A stretch of DNA of 64,000 bases from Taklimakanibacter sp049323275 (GCA_049323275.1 JBMOOM010000057.1:23482-87481), one strand, 5' to 3'; counted from the first letter of the stretch, positions 1 to 7,198 are shown. Made by a program: numbers and translations. The notes: generated by a model from the letters alone, not told the origin.

Positions 1-78
1 CCGGGTCAATCCTTCAGAAGATTGCGCCTGCTATCGGCGAAGTCCCCATTGCGCCCACTTCCGCCATCGATCTGTCTG

Positions 79-273
79 CTACGTCTTTGGCTGCTCCAGA
101 TAAAGACGGCGCCTGAGCTTTCGAGTTCGGTTCCTCTCGCAGATTTCCATGTGCAGTGTATAGAGCTCCGCAATTGGTCCTTCATGGACGCGCGCTAGCT
201 CGGCAGCGCGTTTGATTTGTTTATCCAACCTCTTGATCGCATCGCCGCGGGGCCTACTTCCGGAGCCCTTCAT
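79..273 (-). CDS. small hypothetical protein, coupled to the upstream gene
   Basis: A 64-residue, highly charged protein (Lys, Arg and Glu-rich, no membrane segment, no signal peptide) that I do not recognise. Its ATG overlaps the TGA of the gene upstream as ATGA at 270..273, which suggests translational coupling and is the main reason to accept it. The G+C and codon pattern is less extreme than in the metabolic genes further on, consistent with accessory DNA. Function unknown. Confidence 0.45.
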   Translation of the reverse strand: MKGSGSRPRGDAIKRLDKQIKRAAELARVHEGPIAELYTLHMEICERNRTRKLRRRLYLEQPKT

Positions 274-452
274 TCCTTTCGTACCCCTTTGTAGGGTGGT
301 GCTTCAGCATCCTTTTTCTGCGCCATGAACTCACCGGAAGACTTGTCGCGCTTTGTCCAATGCGCCTCGCCTTCGATCTTGGTCTTGAGCTGGGACCGCT
401 TCCGAACGGCGCCCTTGCGGGCGTTGTCGCCTGTAGGCTTGTTCACTGCCAT
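270..452 (-). CDS. small basic conserved-type hypothetical protein
   Basis: A 60-residue Lys/Arg-rich, probably cytoplasmic protein starting MAVNKPTGDN and ending GVRKE. I chose the ATG at 452 over an upstream in-frame start because AGAAGGA lies at a good distance before it. Proteins of this look (low complexity, strongly basic, many K-T/K-E pairs) are common small hypotheticals in Hyphomicrobiales; that is recollection, not a search. It forms a two-gene unit with the next gene downstream through an ATGA overlap. An EcfG-like promoter motif lies at 480..504, so it may belong to the general stress response. Confidence 0.55.
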   Translation of the reverse strand: MAVNKPTGDNARKGAVRKRSQLKTKIEGEAHWTKRDKSSGEFMAQKKDAEAPPYKGVRKE

Positions 453-479
453 GATGAGGTTCCTTCTGTGGCAGGAAGA

Positions 480-504
480 AACCCACATCAGCGAGGAAAG
501 TTCC
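480..504 (-). promoter_or_regulatory. EcfG-like general-stress promoter (near match)
   Basis: On the minus strand GGAAC is followed after 16 nt by GGTT, one base from the alphaproteobacterial EcfG consensus GGAAC-N16/17-CGTT. It lies 28 bp upstream of the ATG at 452. Confidence 0.4.
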
Positions 505-987
505 GGCCCGCAGTGGCCGGCTCACCAGGCATGGAACTCGCCGTAGCCACTCGGAGCAGCGTGAGCGCGAGGCCCAGGCGCAGCAGGAACTCCATTTGTA
601 ACTTTCCAATCGCTTGAAAATAACGTTAGATCAGGGCGGGGTGTAGCCTTCGAGCAACGGACGGCTGATTTGGAGGATTGCACCCCGGTCGTAATGCAGC
701 TGATCGTATCGTCCCCCGAACGTCAGCCGGCGGGGAAGCCCTGTAGCACAGGGCTTCCAGCCCGCCTACAGCCCCACGCAATCCGCTTGTAGTGTATCGG
801 GTAGCGGATATATATTTTCGCGTCCTTTCGGAGGCCATCTGATAGGACGGGGCCCGTCATACCCTGTCGCCGTCCCGGTATTGGCGGGACCCTTTTCCAA
901 TCCGGGCTGGCCGTTGTGCGTCGCATAGACTCAGGGCCGGCGCCGGCATTTTCTAAGCGCTCGCAGCTTGATGAAGGTGTCTGCTGA
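505..987. other. no convincing gene; hairpins only
   Basis: I see no open frame with a ribosome site, family resemblance or plausible composition here. A strong hairpin lies at 734..758 (11-bp perfect arms, 3-nt loop, extended by an outer GGCGGG/CCCGCC pairing). A weaker one followed by CCTTTTCC is at 872..890 and could be a plus-strand terminator. Confidence 0.5.
734..758. repeat. strong hairpin, 11-bp arms
   Basis: GGAAGCCCTGT is repeated inverted as ACAGGGCTTCC around AGC. There is no T-run on either side, so this is not an obvious intrinsic terminator. It may be a REP-like element or an RNA structure. Confidence 0.5.
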
Positions 988-1194
988 CTAGCAACGGATT
1001 GTTGCCTGGGTTGCCCCTTTGTCGTCGCGGACCTCCACCCATGACCGAGATCCATCAGGGCGCGCCAGCGATCCGAAATCCAGGGCAAGAAAACTGGCCG
1101 CATCGAGGGCAGACTTCAAATCAACGTGCTCTTCACCCCGCCAGTCCAGGATAAGGCGGCTTCGGTAGTGAATATGGAAGTAGAATCGCGGCAC
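988..1194 (-). CDS. DUF6894 family protein
   Basis: A 68-residue protein beginning VPRFYFHI, the hallmark start of DUF6894 proteins, which are short proteins of unknown function abundant in Hyphomicrobiales. The family pattern PR(Y/F)xFH, then RLIxDxxG, then an Asp-Leu preceding an Ala-rich helix, is visible (RLILDWRGEEHVDL), and the C-terminus has the typical VEVRDD turn. I chose the GTG at 1194 because GGAGGG lies 7 nt upstream; a longer frame to 1224 has no such site. It is transcribed alone, with no partner that would indicate a function. Confidence 0.7.
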   Translation of the reverse strand: MPRFYFHIHYRSRLILDWRGEEHVDLKSALDAASFLALDFGSLARPDGSRSWVEVRDDKGATQATIRC

Positions 1195-1381
1195 GGTCGA
1201 CCCTCCGGCCCATTGTTCCATCAACCGCGGCTCGGCGCCTTAACATAAGGCAAGCCCTTTTGATCCTGGCTATTGGTACGGCAACCAAATTTTTCATCAG
1301 ATGTCTTGGCGGGCCACTCTTGATTTTACGGGCATTTCCCAACAGTACTTAGTTAAGCCGACACACGACACGAAGCGTCAA

Positions 1382-1795
1382 TTAACGCTTCCTCTGGCGA
1401 CGACGTCCTTTACCGAGTCCTAAATCCTTCGCGATTTTTGAGCGTATCTTGGTGTAACCGGGTGCAACCATGGGATAGCTCCCGGGTAGATTCCATTTCT
1501 GTCGATACTGCGTTGGGGTCAGGCCATGTACAGATCTCAAGTGGCGCTTTATGGATTTGAACTTGCACCCATCCTCTAAGCAAATGATGTGGTCCTCATT
1601 GACTGAAGCGTCAATTCGAACCGATGGCGTCAGCGGGATGGCTGGAGCCTCCGGACGGGCTTCTAATTCCCGAAGCGTCCTTTCGACGATGAGTATCAGA
1701 TCGATCAGGTCGCCTTGCTGCACCTTGTTGTACGACAAGTAGGCAGTTGTGATTTTCGCCACGAGTGACGGTATGGACACCTCTCTCAAGCTCAT
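1382..1795 (-). CDS. MucR/Ros family transcriptional regulator
   Basis: A 137-residue DNA-binding protein of the Ros/MucR family, whose members act as global, H-NS-like silencers of exopolysaccharide, motility and symbiosis or virulence genes in rhizobia and brucellae. The N-terminal half is the oligomerisation part (an L-D-L-I-L-I segment at residues 30-36). The zinc-finger segment follows (ICLEDGCKFKSIKRHL, with C72, C77, H85 and H90), then the conserved GLTPxQYRxKW and YPMVAP blocks. The CLEDG opening is typical of MucR proteins. The basic tail GKGRRRQRKR is longer than usual. I chose the ATG at 1795 because GGGAG precedes it; an upstream start at 1897 would add a segment unlike the family. 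It is divergent from the MerR gene, with the palindrome at 1867..1885 between them. Confidence 0.85.
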   Translation of the reverse strand: MSLREVSIPSLVAKITTAYLSYNKVQQGDLIDLILIVERTLRELEARPEAPAIPLTPSVRIDASVNEDHIICLEDGCKFKSIKRHLRSVHGLTPTQYRQKWNLPGSYPMVAPGYTKIRSKIAKDLGLGKGRRRQRKR

Positions 1796-1866
1796 AGTGG
1801 CTCCCAGCAGACGTATTCCCAACGGGGCTGTGAGTTGATTTGCCCCAGGCCACAGGACCCCATACG

Positions 1867-1885
1867 ATCTGTAGTAACTACAGAT
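1867..1885. promoter_or_regulatory. MerR-type palindromic operator
   Basis: A perfect 19-bp palindrome with 9-bp arms ATCTGTAGT / ACTACAGAT around one A, 25 bp upstream of the MerR-family ATG. The core CTGTAGT-ACTACAG resembles known Pb/Cd-type MerR operators (the PbrR operator contains CTATAGTAACTAGAG, the CadR operator CTATAGTGGCTACAG). On the minus strand it is flanked by TTGTAT and TATGGG, spaced about 19 bp, as expected for a MerR-controlled promoter pointing toward mucR. Confidence 0.7.
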
Positions 1886-1910
1886 ACAAGACATCATAGG
1901 AGGGGAAACA

Positions 1911-2324
1911 ATGGGCGCGCACTCGCGGAGCTTGTCTCTTACTATAGGAGAGATGGCCGGTCAGACAGGCGTGAATATTGAGACTATCCGCTATTACGAG
2001 CGCATCGGCCTGCTGTCGGCGCCTCCGCGGAGCATGGGAAAGCACCGGCTGTATCTGGGCGAGCACCTGCAACAGCTGGTATTCGTTCGACGCGCACGCT
2101 CTTTAGGTTTTTCACTGGCTCAGATCCGCTCCTTGATCGAGCTATCGGGCAAACGGTGTTTTGCTTGCGAGCAGGTCAAGGCGTTGACGGTTCAGCACAT
2201 CGATGAAGTACGTAAGAAGATTGAGGATCTGCATAAGCTTGAGCGGACGCTAACCGAGCTTGTCGAGAAGTGCCAGCCGAATAGCGCTCAAGATTGCCCC
2301 ATCATCGATGCTTTGTCAGACTAG
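1911..2324 (+). CDS. MerR family metal-responsive regulator
   Basis: A 137-residue MerR-family activator. The N-terminal winged helix-turn-helix is clear (TIGEMAGQTGVNIETIRYYERIGLL, residues 11-35), followed by the wing arginines and the dimerisation helix. Metal-ligand-like cysteines are C83 and C86 before the long helix, and C121 and C129 in the C-terminal loop (C-x7-C, followed by PIIDAL). This pattern fits Cu, Pb, Cd or Hg sensors better than SoxR-type or drug sensors. The start has GGAGGGG 8 nt upstream. No metal efflux or detoxification gene lies next to it, so the regulated target is unclear; the operator at 1867..1885 suggests autoregulation and possibly control of mucR. The exact metal cannot be read from the sequence. 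Confidence 0.85.
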   Translation: MGAHSRSLSLTIGEMAGQTGVNIETIRYYERIGLLSAPPRSMGKHRLYLGEHLQQLVFVRRARSLGFSLAQIRSLIELSGKRCFACEQVKALTVQHIDEVRKKIEDLHKLERTLTELVEKCQPNSAQDCPIIDALSD

Positions 2325-2900
2325 CGAGGGACAGCGCCAGTTTTGCATTGATTGAGCATTCAGAAAGAGTGGAATTATCCACGCCTAGGGGTCGCCTATG
2401 CGTCCCACCTCTGACGGTGAGATTTCAGAAGCTCAATCCACTCCCGCATCTCACTCATGGGGATGGCATGGGCGTGTTGGGAGCCGACGTGGCCGTCATT
2501 CTCCGGAACGGCGGATGTAGGCTTAGGCGTCTCTATTTTCTGATCCATCGCAGTTCGTCATATCACGTTCCTCATTGAACGAAAATGAGACTAATTTGCG
2601 AGCAAATCCTTTCCATCCGCATGGCAATCTATGCCTGCGAGGCAATTTCGCCTATCTTTGCAGTCACAACAACTGCGGTGCACATTGTGCTTATGCTATG
2701 CTGGCGTCCTTGGGCGACACTTCGCCGAACCTGGAACGTGATGCGGAAAATGCCACCCGACGAGCGTATGCTGTTTCTGATGCGCGTAATGTAGTGGCCT
2801 GGCCTGCAACCACGCGGTGCTGGAGATTGTTCTTTAGCCGACGCATCATCCGATTGGATGGCGCGGGATAATCCCCGGGAAGGACCCGCGACCGTGGAAG

Positions 2901-2923
2901 GCCCCGAGCCGCCAGCTCGGGGC
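2901..2923 (+). terminator. intrinsic terminator-like hairpin
   Basis: A 9-bp perfect stem GCCCCGAGC / GCTCGGGGC with a 5-nt loop, followed by TTTCTGCGCTTTT. Confidence 0.6.
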
Positions 2924-3235
2924 TTTCTGCGCTTTTCAACACTCCTGTAAAGCCTGTTGCGTTGCAATCTAGGGACATCAGCCCCCCAACTACACCCGCT
3001 CTAAAATAGCACATCTTGTTGCGTCCCTGAATCACTGCTATTTCGACTTGGGGCTATCCTTCTCTGTAGTCCCGGGGCTTCGTTTGACCAATCCACCCCC
3101 GGCATTCGAAGTCTTAACGCGTGTGGAAAGTCCTGGGCTCGGGCTCGGGACTTTCTTCTGCGTAAGTCGAAACGCTTGTCCGGATGCAGAAATCATGACA
3201 GCATCCGGCCGCTTCAGCACCGACGCGTGAAGCAG

Positions 3236-3281
3236 AAGCGGCCCGTTTCGAACTGTCGCCGTCCCTCGTGACGGGCCGCTT
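3236..3281. terminator. hairpin, 11-bp perfect stem
   Basis: AAGCGGCCCGT and ACGGGCCGCTT face each other across a 24-nt loop. The T content after the stem is weak, so a role as a terminator or as an RNA structure is uncertain. Confidence 0.4.
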
Positions 3282-3394
3282 TCACAGATAGCGCAAATTT
3301 GCCTACGAGAGAAAGACGCACTCTCGTGTGGAGTCGTCAATGCCTGGGGAAATTGATCTCCTTGCTTCGGTGATGGATCGGGCCTGCGCGAAAA

Positions 3395-3499
3395 ATGACC
3401 ATGACCAAGAAGGAAATCCTTGCTTTGCGGGTCTTGCGTGCAGCCGAACGCGGTGAGCGTGATCCAGAGCGCCTGCTGAAAGTGGCCTTGGCTGCCTAA
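3395..3499 (+). CDS. possible 34-residue microprotein
   Basis: A short frame starting MTMTKKEILALRVL and ending RLLKVALAA, rich in Ala, Leu, Glu and Arg and predicted to be one amphipathic helix. The composition is more protein-like than random frames around it, but no clear ribosome site precedes the ATG and I recognise no family. It sits alone between hairpins. Confidence 0.25.
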   Translation: MTMTKKEILALRVLRAAERGERDPERLLKVALAA

Positions 3500-3585
3500 G
3501 GCCAAATTGGAGCGATTCGGGGTCCGAGTACCACGTTGGTGCAAGGTCTGCCGGGGCCGGACTGTTGGCTACGGGCAACAAAAAA

Positions 3586-3615
3586 CCCGGCCTCAAGTGG
3601 AGACCGGGCTTTTTC
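3586..3615. terminator. bidirectional terminator
   Basis: An imperfect stem CCCGGCCTC / GAGACCGGG with a 5-nt loop is flanked by A5 on the left and T5CT3 on the right, so it can end transcripts from both sides. On the minus strand it lies about 180 bp past the thermonuclease gene. Confidence 0.65.
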
Positions 3616-3796
3616 TTTGAGGCGTTCATCCCCGCCTGGGTAACTGAGGGCGCTGTCCCCGAGGCGGGTCACCACCGTGGGCGCTTTACGGAGGGTTGTC
3701 CAGCGGAATAGTCCGCCCTCGTGGTTTTTGGTTGTGCGCTCCTTAAGGGCGCGCCTCCCGTAAAGATGGAAATGGGTCAGATTGCGGCAGTCCTTT

Positions 3797-4483
3797 TCAC
3801 CGGTACGGCGCTCTCCAGCCGGCCGCTATTGCCTCCGCTTCTGTGCAAAACCACCTCTCGCCCTTGGCTGGCTCGACGCGGGTGCGGGCATAATGCTTCG
3901 ACCAAGGCGCGTGATAGATCCGCTCGCCCTTGGCGCTGATGTTGCCTTTGATCGGGCAATCCTTGGTCGGAGCGATCTGCGCCGCTGTCTCCCAGCGCCT
4001 GGCGCGGTACTCCCAGGGTGGCTGGGTCTTGGATTGCCATATGCCGACCTTCTGCCGGCGGGGCTTCATCTCAAGGTCAATGTAGTCGGCCGAGTATTTC
4101 ACGAAGGCCCACGCGAGGCCGGAGGCGACTAGCTTGGCGCCAATGTCGTGCTCGGCTTCGGTCCTGCACCGGGCAATCAGCCGGCCATAATCGTCAAATT
4201 CGTGCCCAACGCACTGGACGGTTCTGCCGGCGGTCATTTTTGCCAGGGCGTTCATGGCGGCCGTGGCGCAGTCCCAGGTGCCTTTCGGCAACTGGCACTG
4301 TTGCCCGGTCTCAGCGGCGTCGATGCCGTGAATGCGGATTGCCTGGTGGCCTATCTCGATTGTGTCGCCGTCAACGATGCGAGCCGGGCCAGCCGTCTCG
4401 ATGGTCTGAGCGGCGGCGCCGGGGATGAGGAGCGCCAGGGCCAGGAGGACACAAATCAGGGGGGCAAGAGAGGGTTTCAACAT
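3797..4483 (-). CDS. secreted thermonuclease (SNase-like)
   Basis: A staphylococcal-nuclease-fold phosphodiesterase of about 228 residues that would cleave DNA or RNA outside the cytoplasm. An N-terminal signal peptide (hydrophobic core LICVLLALALLIPGAAAQ) precedes the nuclease domain. The catalytic set is present: VDGDTI, then R50 and D55/E58 in IRIHGIDAAE, then R101 in DDYGR. Cysteines in the loop (QQC, DC, QC, RC) could form disulfides. A C-terminal extension of about 60 residues (KGNISAKGERIYH and a Trp-Phe-Cys segment ending AAGW) is typical of rhizobial homologues. An in-frame GTG at 4507 is an alternative start; I prefer the ATG at 4483 because it opens the signal peptide directly. It lies downstream of the HNH gene on the same strand, and a decayed relative is at 5337..5540. 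Confidence 0.85.
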   Translation of the reverse strand: MLKPSLAPLICVLLALALLIPGAAAQTIETAGPARIVDGDTIEIGHQAIRIHGIDAAETGQQCQLPKGTWDCATAAMNALAKMTAGRTVQCVGHEFDDYGRLIARCRTEAEHDIGAKLVASGLAWAFVKYSADYIDLEMKPRRQKVGIWQSKTQPPWEYRARRWETAAQIAPTKDCPIKGNISAKGERIYHAPWSKHYARTRVEPAKGERWFCTEAEAIAAGWRAPYR

Positions 4484-4527
4484 AGCCACACATTGCCAGC
4501 AGATCACCCAGAAAGCAAAGTGGCGGC

Positions 4528-4875
4528 CTACCGTAGGAACCGCTCCAGGCCATCCCAGGAGGTCCTTTGCACGGGAATGGTGCGTGGATCCAGCAACCCC
4601 AGCTGTTTCAGTCCCCAGTTGTCTTTTCCGTAGTTGCAGGGCGCACAGGTCACCGCAACATTGTCCGGCGAGTTATCGCCGCCGTGACTGTGGGGCTCGA
4701 TGTGATCAAATTGCATCCACATGCACTGGAAGGCTGCATGTTGTTCGACGTTCTTGCTTCCCCAAAGCAGGGCTAAGGGATAGGCGAGCCTTATGGCTGT
4801 CCGAATTTCGGTCCTTATCAAGGGAATGCCACAAAAGACGCAGTTCCAAGCCGCCACAGATGGCCGGGCCGGCAC
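4528..4875 (-). CDS. HNH endonuclease, possibly shortened at the N-terminus
   Basis: A 115-residue protein with an HNH nuclease domain. CVFC (C12/C15) and CAPC (C77/C80) form the structural zinc site, and QFDHIEPHSHGGDNSPDN carries the catalytic His pair and the Asn. The family cleaves DNA, in phages, restriction systems or homing elements, and the sequence does not decide which. The start at 4875 is a GTG directly preceded by an in-frame TGA, and only 11 residues precede the first Cys, so the gene may have lost an N-terminal part. It is followed on the same strand by the thermonuclease gene, giving a small nuclease pair of unknown role. Confidence 0.75.
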   Translation of the reverse strand: MPARPSVAAWNCVFCGIPLIRTEIRTAIRLAYPLALLWGSKNVEQHAAFQCMWMQFDHIEPHSHGGDNSPDNVAVTCAPCNYGKDNWGLKQLGLLDPRTIPVQRTSWDGLERFLR

Positions 4876-5020
4876 TCAATGAAACAGGAGGGGTTTGCTA
4901 AATTTAGGAGCGTCATTGTTTTCAATAGGTTACTTGGAGTTTGAGGGAGGTGATGCGGGGTGGATTTCTGCAAACGGGGCGCTTAGAATCGATGGCGCTT
5001 CTCAACTCAACGGAGATCCA

Positions 5021-5314
5021 ATGAAGATACTTAGCGACGCCGAAGCCAGCGCTGAGACTGACAGGATAGTTACCGACTTGATCGACCTCGCGCGCCATCC
5101 CCTTGCAAAGGGCGACGGCAAGGAGGTTTTTGAACGAGCGCTGCGCCAGCTAGGGAATGAGTTCGGCTGGCTGGCTGAGATAGACCCGGGCCTGGTGACG
5201 CGGATGGAGCGTCGCCTAGAGAAGGAGCTTCATCCCGAACAATGGGGCCTTGTGAAACGCCTAATCTACTCGCCGGACGAGAATTGCAGACCCTATGGAG
5301 AGACGTTGCAGTGA
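5021..5314 (+). CDS. hypothetical protein
   Basis: A 97-residue acidic, soluble, helical protein beginning MKILSDAEASAETDRIV that I do not recognise. I chose the ATG at 5021 because GGAG lies about 6 nt upstream; a frame extending to 4895 has no comparable site and reads as non-coding. It has no signal peptide or membrane segment. It stands alone between the HNH gene and the decayed thermonuclease, in a low-density accessory region. Confidence 0.5.
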   Translation: MKILSDAEASAETDRIVTDLIDLARHPLAKGDGKEVFERALRQLGNEFGWLAEIDPGLVTRMERRLEKELHPEQWGLVKRLIYSPDENCRPYGETLQ

Positions 5315-5336
5315 GCGGCTAACGCCCATACCTGCA

Positions 5337-5540
5337 CTATCCAAGACGCCGGCCGCCGTCATAGTGCACAGCGTAGCCCGCCCTCATGATGGCTTCGGAC
5401 ATATCGGTCCCGTCAGGCATCAGAACCCCGCCGAGCAGGCGCCCATACTTCTCCCGCTTGCCCTCCTGCCATATCAGCGTCACCGTCGACCCCTTCGGGA
5501 GCTAGATCACCGCGAGAGCGAGGACGATTGCGAGGCGCAT
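5337..5540 (-). pseudogene. remnant of a second SNase-like thermonuclease
   Basis: On the minus strand an ATG at 5540 opens a signal-peptide-like start (MRLAIVLALAVI), which is followed immediately by an in-frame TAG. The same frame then continues with the C-terminal half of an SNase domain: LPKGSTVTLIW, KREKYGRLLGGV, LMPDGTDMSEAIMRAGYAVHYDGG, then TAG at 5337. The KYGR motif corresponds to the second catalytic arginine region and ALxxAGxAxxYDGG to the end of the nuclease fold. The middle, about 60 residues including the first catalytic block, is missing. So this looks like an internal deletion fusing the signal peptide to the C-terminal half. It is not a copy of the intact thermonuclease at 3797..4483, whose sequence differs in this part. 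Confidence 0.7.
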
Positions 5541-6048
5541 GGTGATGAGACGAAGATAGCCGCCAGAGGCAGGCGCGGCGATGGGTGCGACAACTTGTCA
5601 TTTCCTCCCCTACTCTTCCGAGCATGCCACGCCGTCACGCAGGCCAGCGCGGGGGTTAATGCGGGGATTAAGCAAACAGCTGTTTATCAAAACGCCGCTG
5701 TTTCAATTCGTTAGGCAGAATATTGGGCGGCCTCCCCCTCCGCCAACTCCCAGCCGGTCCGCACCGCTTCAGTCCTATCCAGCGCGCAATCCCGGACTGC
5801 CCGCCACCATCCAAGGCTCCCGGCACGTCGGTCCCTCCGCATTGTCCAAGGACGGATGCGCACGGTCCTGACGAGCGCATCGGCCAAGCGCGACAGGCCC
5901 CGCCCGACGGGTCGGCGGTGCTCATGAAGCGCCCACGAGCATTTTTGGAACAGGAGCGGCATTCACGACTTTCCTGTGAGTCCGTCCGTGGCCCGGATCA
6001 TCCCGGCGCCCGGGATTCTCAATCGATCTCATGAAGGGAGGATCTGAC
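5541..6048. other. no convincing gene
   Basis: About 500 bp between the thermonuclease remnant and the first DUF892 gene. Several overlapping short frames exist on both strands (for example 5711..5962 minus) with Arg/Ala-rich random-looking products and no ribosome sites. GGAAC near 5949 has no matching -10 element at the usual distance. Confidence 0.5.
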
Positions 6049-6552
6049 ATGGGTTTCTTTTCGAAGGACATCACCACCCTGGACGATCTGTTCGTGCACA
6101 CATTGCGGGATATCTATTACGCCGAGAAACAGATCGAAGAAGCCTTGCCGGATATGGTCGACAAGGCCGTTACGCCCGAGCTGAAAAGCGGCTTCGAGAA
6201 GCACCTCGCCGAAACCCGCGGCCACATCCAGCGCATCGAGAAAGTCTTTGAAATGCATGGCGTGGAGGCCCGGGAAGTCGACTGCCCCGCCATCGATGGC
6301 ATTCTCGAGGAAGCTGATGAAGTCAGCGACGACGTGGAAGACAAGCAGGTTCTCGATGCGGCCCTTATCGCGTCGGCACAGGCTGTCGAGCACTATGAAA
6401 TAACCCGGTATGGGACGCTCATCGCCTGGGCCAAGCAGCTTGGCCGGGAAGATTGTGCGGCAGTCCTCGCCGAGACTCTCAAGGAGGAAGAAGCGACCGA
6501 CAAGAAGCTTTCGGACCTTGCCGAAAACCGCGTGAACCGCGCGGCGGCCTGA
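6049..6552 (+). CDS. YciE/YciF ferroxidase-like (DUF892) protein, copy 1
   Basis: A 167-residue four-helix-bundle protein of the DUF892 (YciE/YciF) family, ferritin-like proteins linked to osmotic, oxidative and general stress. Typical blocks are visible: LDDLFVHTLRDIYYAEKQI, the mid-helix HLAETRGHIQRIEKVFE, and AQAVEHYEITRYGTLIAWA near residue 115. The Glu/His residues in E-x-x-x-H and E-H-Y-E suit a di-iron site. The ATG at 6049 has AAGGGAGG about 8 nt upstream. A paralogue lies at 10654..11154, with the same domain structure but clearly diverged. The protein is probably cytoplasmic and part of the stress island. Confidence 0.85.
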   Translation: MGFFSKDITTLDDLFVHTLRDIYYAEKQIEEALPDMVDKAVTPELKSGFEKHLAETRGHIQRIEKVFEMHGVEAREVDCPAIDGILEEADEVSDDVEDKQVLDAALIASAQAVEHYEITRYGTLIAWAKQLGREDCAAVLAETLKEEEATDKKLSDLAENRVNRAAA

Positions 6553-6617
6553 CCGCTCCGCGCAGTTCGGAATTCCTTGGCGAGGCCGCTGGCATCCTGC
6601 CCGCGGCCTCCCGGGAA

Positions 6618-7112
6618 TCAGGGCTCAACAAGCAGCGACACAACCTGGGCGGCAAGTGCCGCAAAAGCGAGCGCCGCGCGAAGCATATGTGAATGCTCCC
6701 ATCGATCCCGCAATTCGGTCCAAGCGACGTTGCGGTCGCTTCCCCGACCCATCTCGAAGAATTGAGTCCCGACCCCGCTCTTCTCGAGCCCCTTCACCCA
6801 GGCGCGGTTGACGGGATGGGTGACGATCCAGTAGACCGCGTGCATCGCCGCCGCGGCAAGCAAGGCGAAAGCGTTCAGCCAGAAGCTCGGGCTTTCCGAC
6901 GGCGTGAAGAACAGCACCATGATCAGCAGCACGACGGCGATGGGCTCTAACGCGCCGCCATAGGTGAAGCCGGGATAATAGATCTGCTGAACGGTGTAAT
7001 AGTCGTCTTTCGACAGGCGCATCTTGCCGGGAAATTCCAGTGCGTGCGCGAGCGACAGCGACAGGGTGGCCGCCAGGACGAGAACGGTGGCGACTTGCAA
7101 CGCTTCGAGCAA
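6618..7112 (-). CDS. DUF1772 family membrane protein, intact copy
   Basis: A 164-residue membrane protein with four predicted hydrophobic segments. The DUF1772 (anthrone-oxygenase-like) pattern is visible: an N-terminal helix, then a central Tyr/Pro loop, then THPVNRAW and the C-terminal signature WTELRDRWEHSHMLRAAL. The biochemical role in bacteria is unknown. I place the start at the TTG at 7112, 6 nt after AAGGAG; an in-frame TTG at 7148 lacks such a site. Upstream on the minus strand a weak EcfG-like element lies at 7147..7171. A second DUF1772 gene at 11933..12362 is frameshifted, so this is the only intact copy here. Confidence 0.7.
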   Translation of the reverse strand: MLEALQVATVLVLAATLSLSLAHALEFPGKMRLSKDDYYTVQQIYYPGFTYGGALEPIAVVLLIMVLFFTPSESPSFWLNAFALLAAAAMHAVYWIVTHPVNRAWVKGLEKSGVGTQFFEMGRGSDRNVAWTELRDRWEHSHMLRAALAFAALAAQVVSLLVEP

Positions 7113-7146
7113 GATCCGCTCCTTTCTCCCCGCAACCCGCGATACC

Positions 7147-7171
7147 AATGTCCCGGACGATGTCGTGTTCC
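7147..7171 (-). promoter_or_regulatory. weak EcfG-like promoter
   Basis: GGAAC-N16-CATT on the minus strand, 35 bp upstream of the TTG start of the DUF1772 gene. The -10 deviates from CGTT at one base. It is adjacent to and divergent from the exact match at 7174..7198. Confidence 0.3.
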
Positions 7172-7173
7172 CC

Positions 7174-7198
7174 GGAACTTTTCACCCTGCGGGGCGTT
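7174..7198 (+). promoter_or_regulatory. EcfG-like general-stress promoter (exact)
   Basis: GGAAC followed after exactly 16 nt by CGTT, matching the EcfG/sigma-ECF general stress consensus. It points to the interrupted membrane-protein gene at 7330. Confidence 0.6.

Larger units (their letters stand above)
2325..3394. other. gene-poor stretch with several hairpins
   Basis: About 1.07 kb without a convincing gene. Short frames exist (for example 2585..2794 on the plus strand, ending in a Met-rich segment), but none has a good ribosome site or family resemblance. Visible structures are a terminator-like hairpin at 2901..2923, an inverted repeat with GAAAGTCC/GGACTTTC arms near 3126..3156, a 7-bp repeat at 3181..3207 and an 11-bp hairpin at 3236..3281. 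Decayed genes or small RNAs are both possible. Confidence 0.5.

Noticed and set aside
723..1103. 126-residue minus-strand frame
   Set aside because: It overlaps the DUF6894 gene region and the strong hairpin; no start signal and random-looking composition.
2585..2794. 69-residue frame on the plus strand with a Met-rich end
   Set aside because: No ribosome site, odd composition, and overlapping frames of the same quality on both strands.
5711..5962. 83-residue minus-strand frame ending TGWELAEGEAAQYSA
   Set aside because: The end looks protein-like, but the rest is Arg/Trp-rich with no start signal and no family resemblance.
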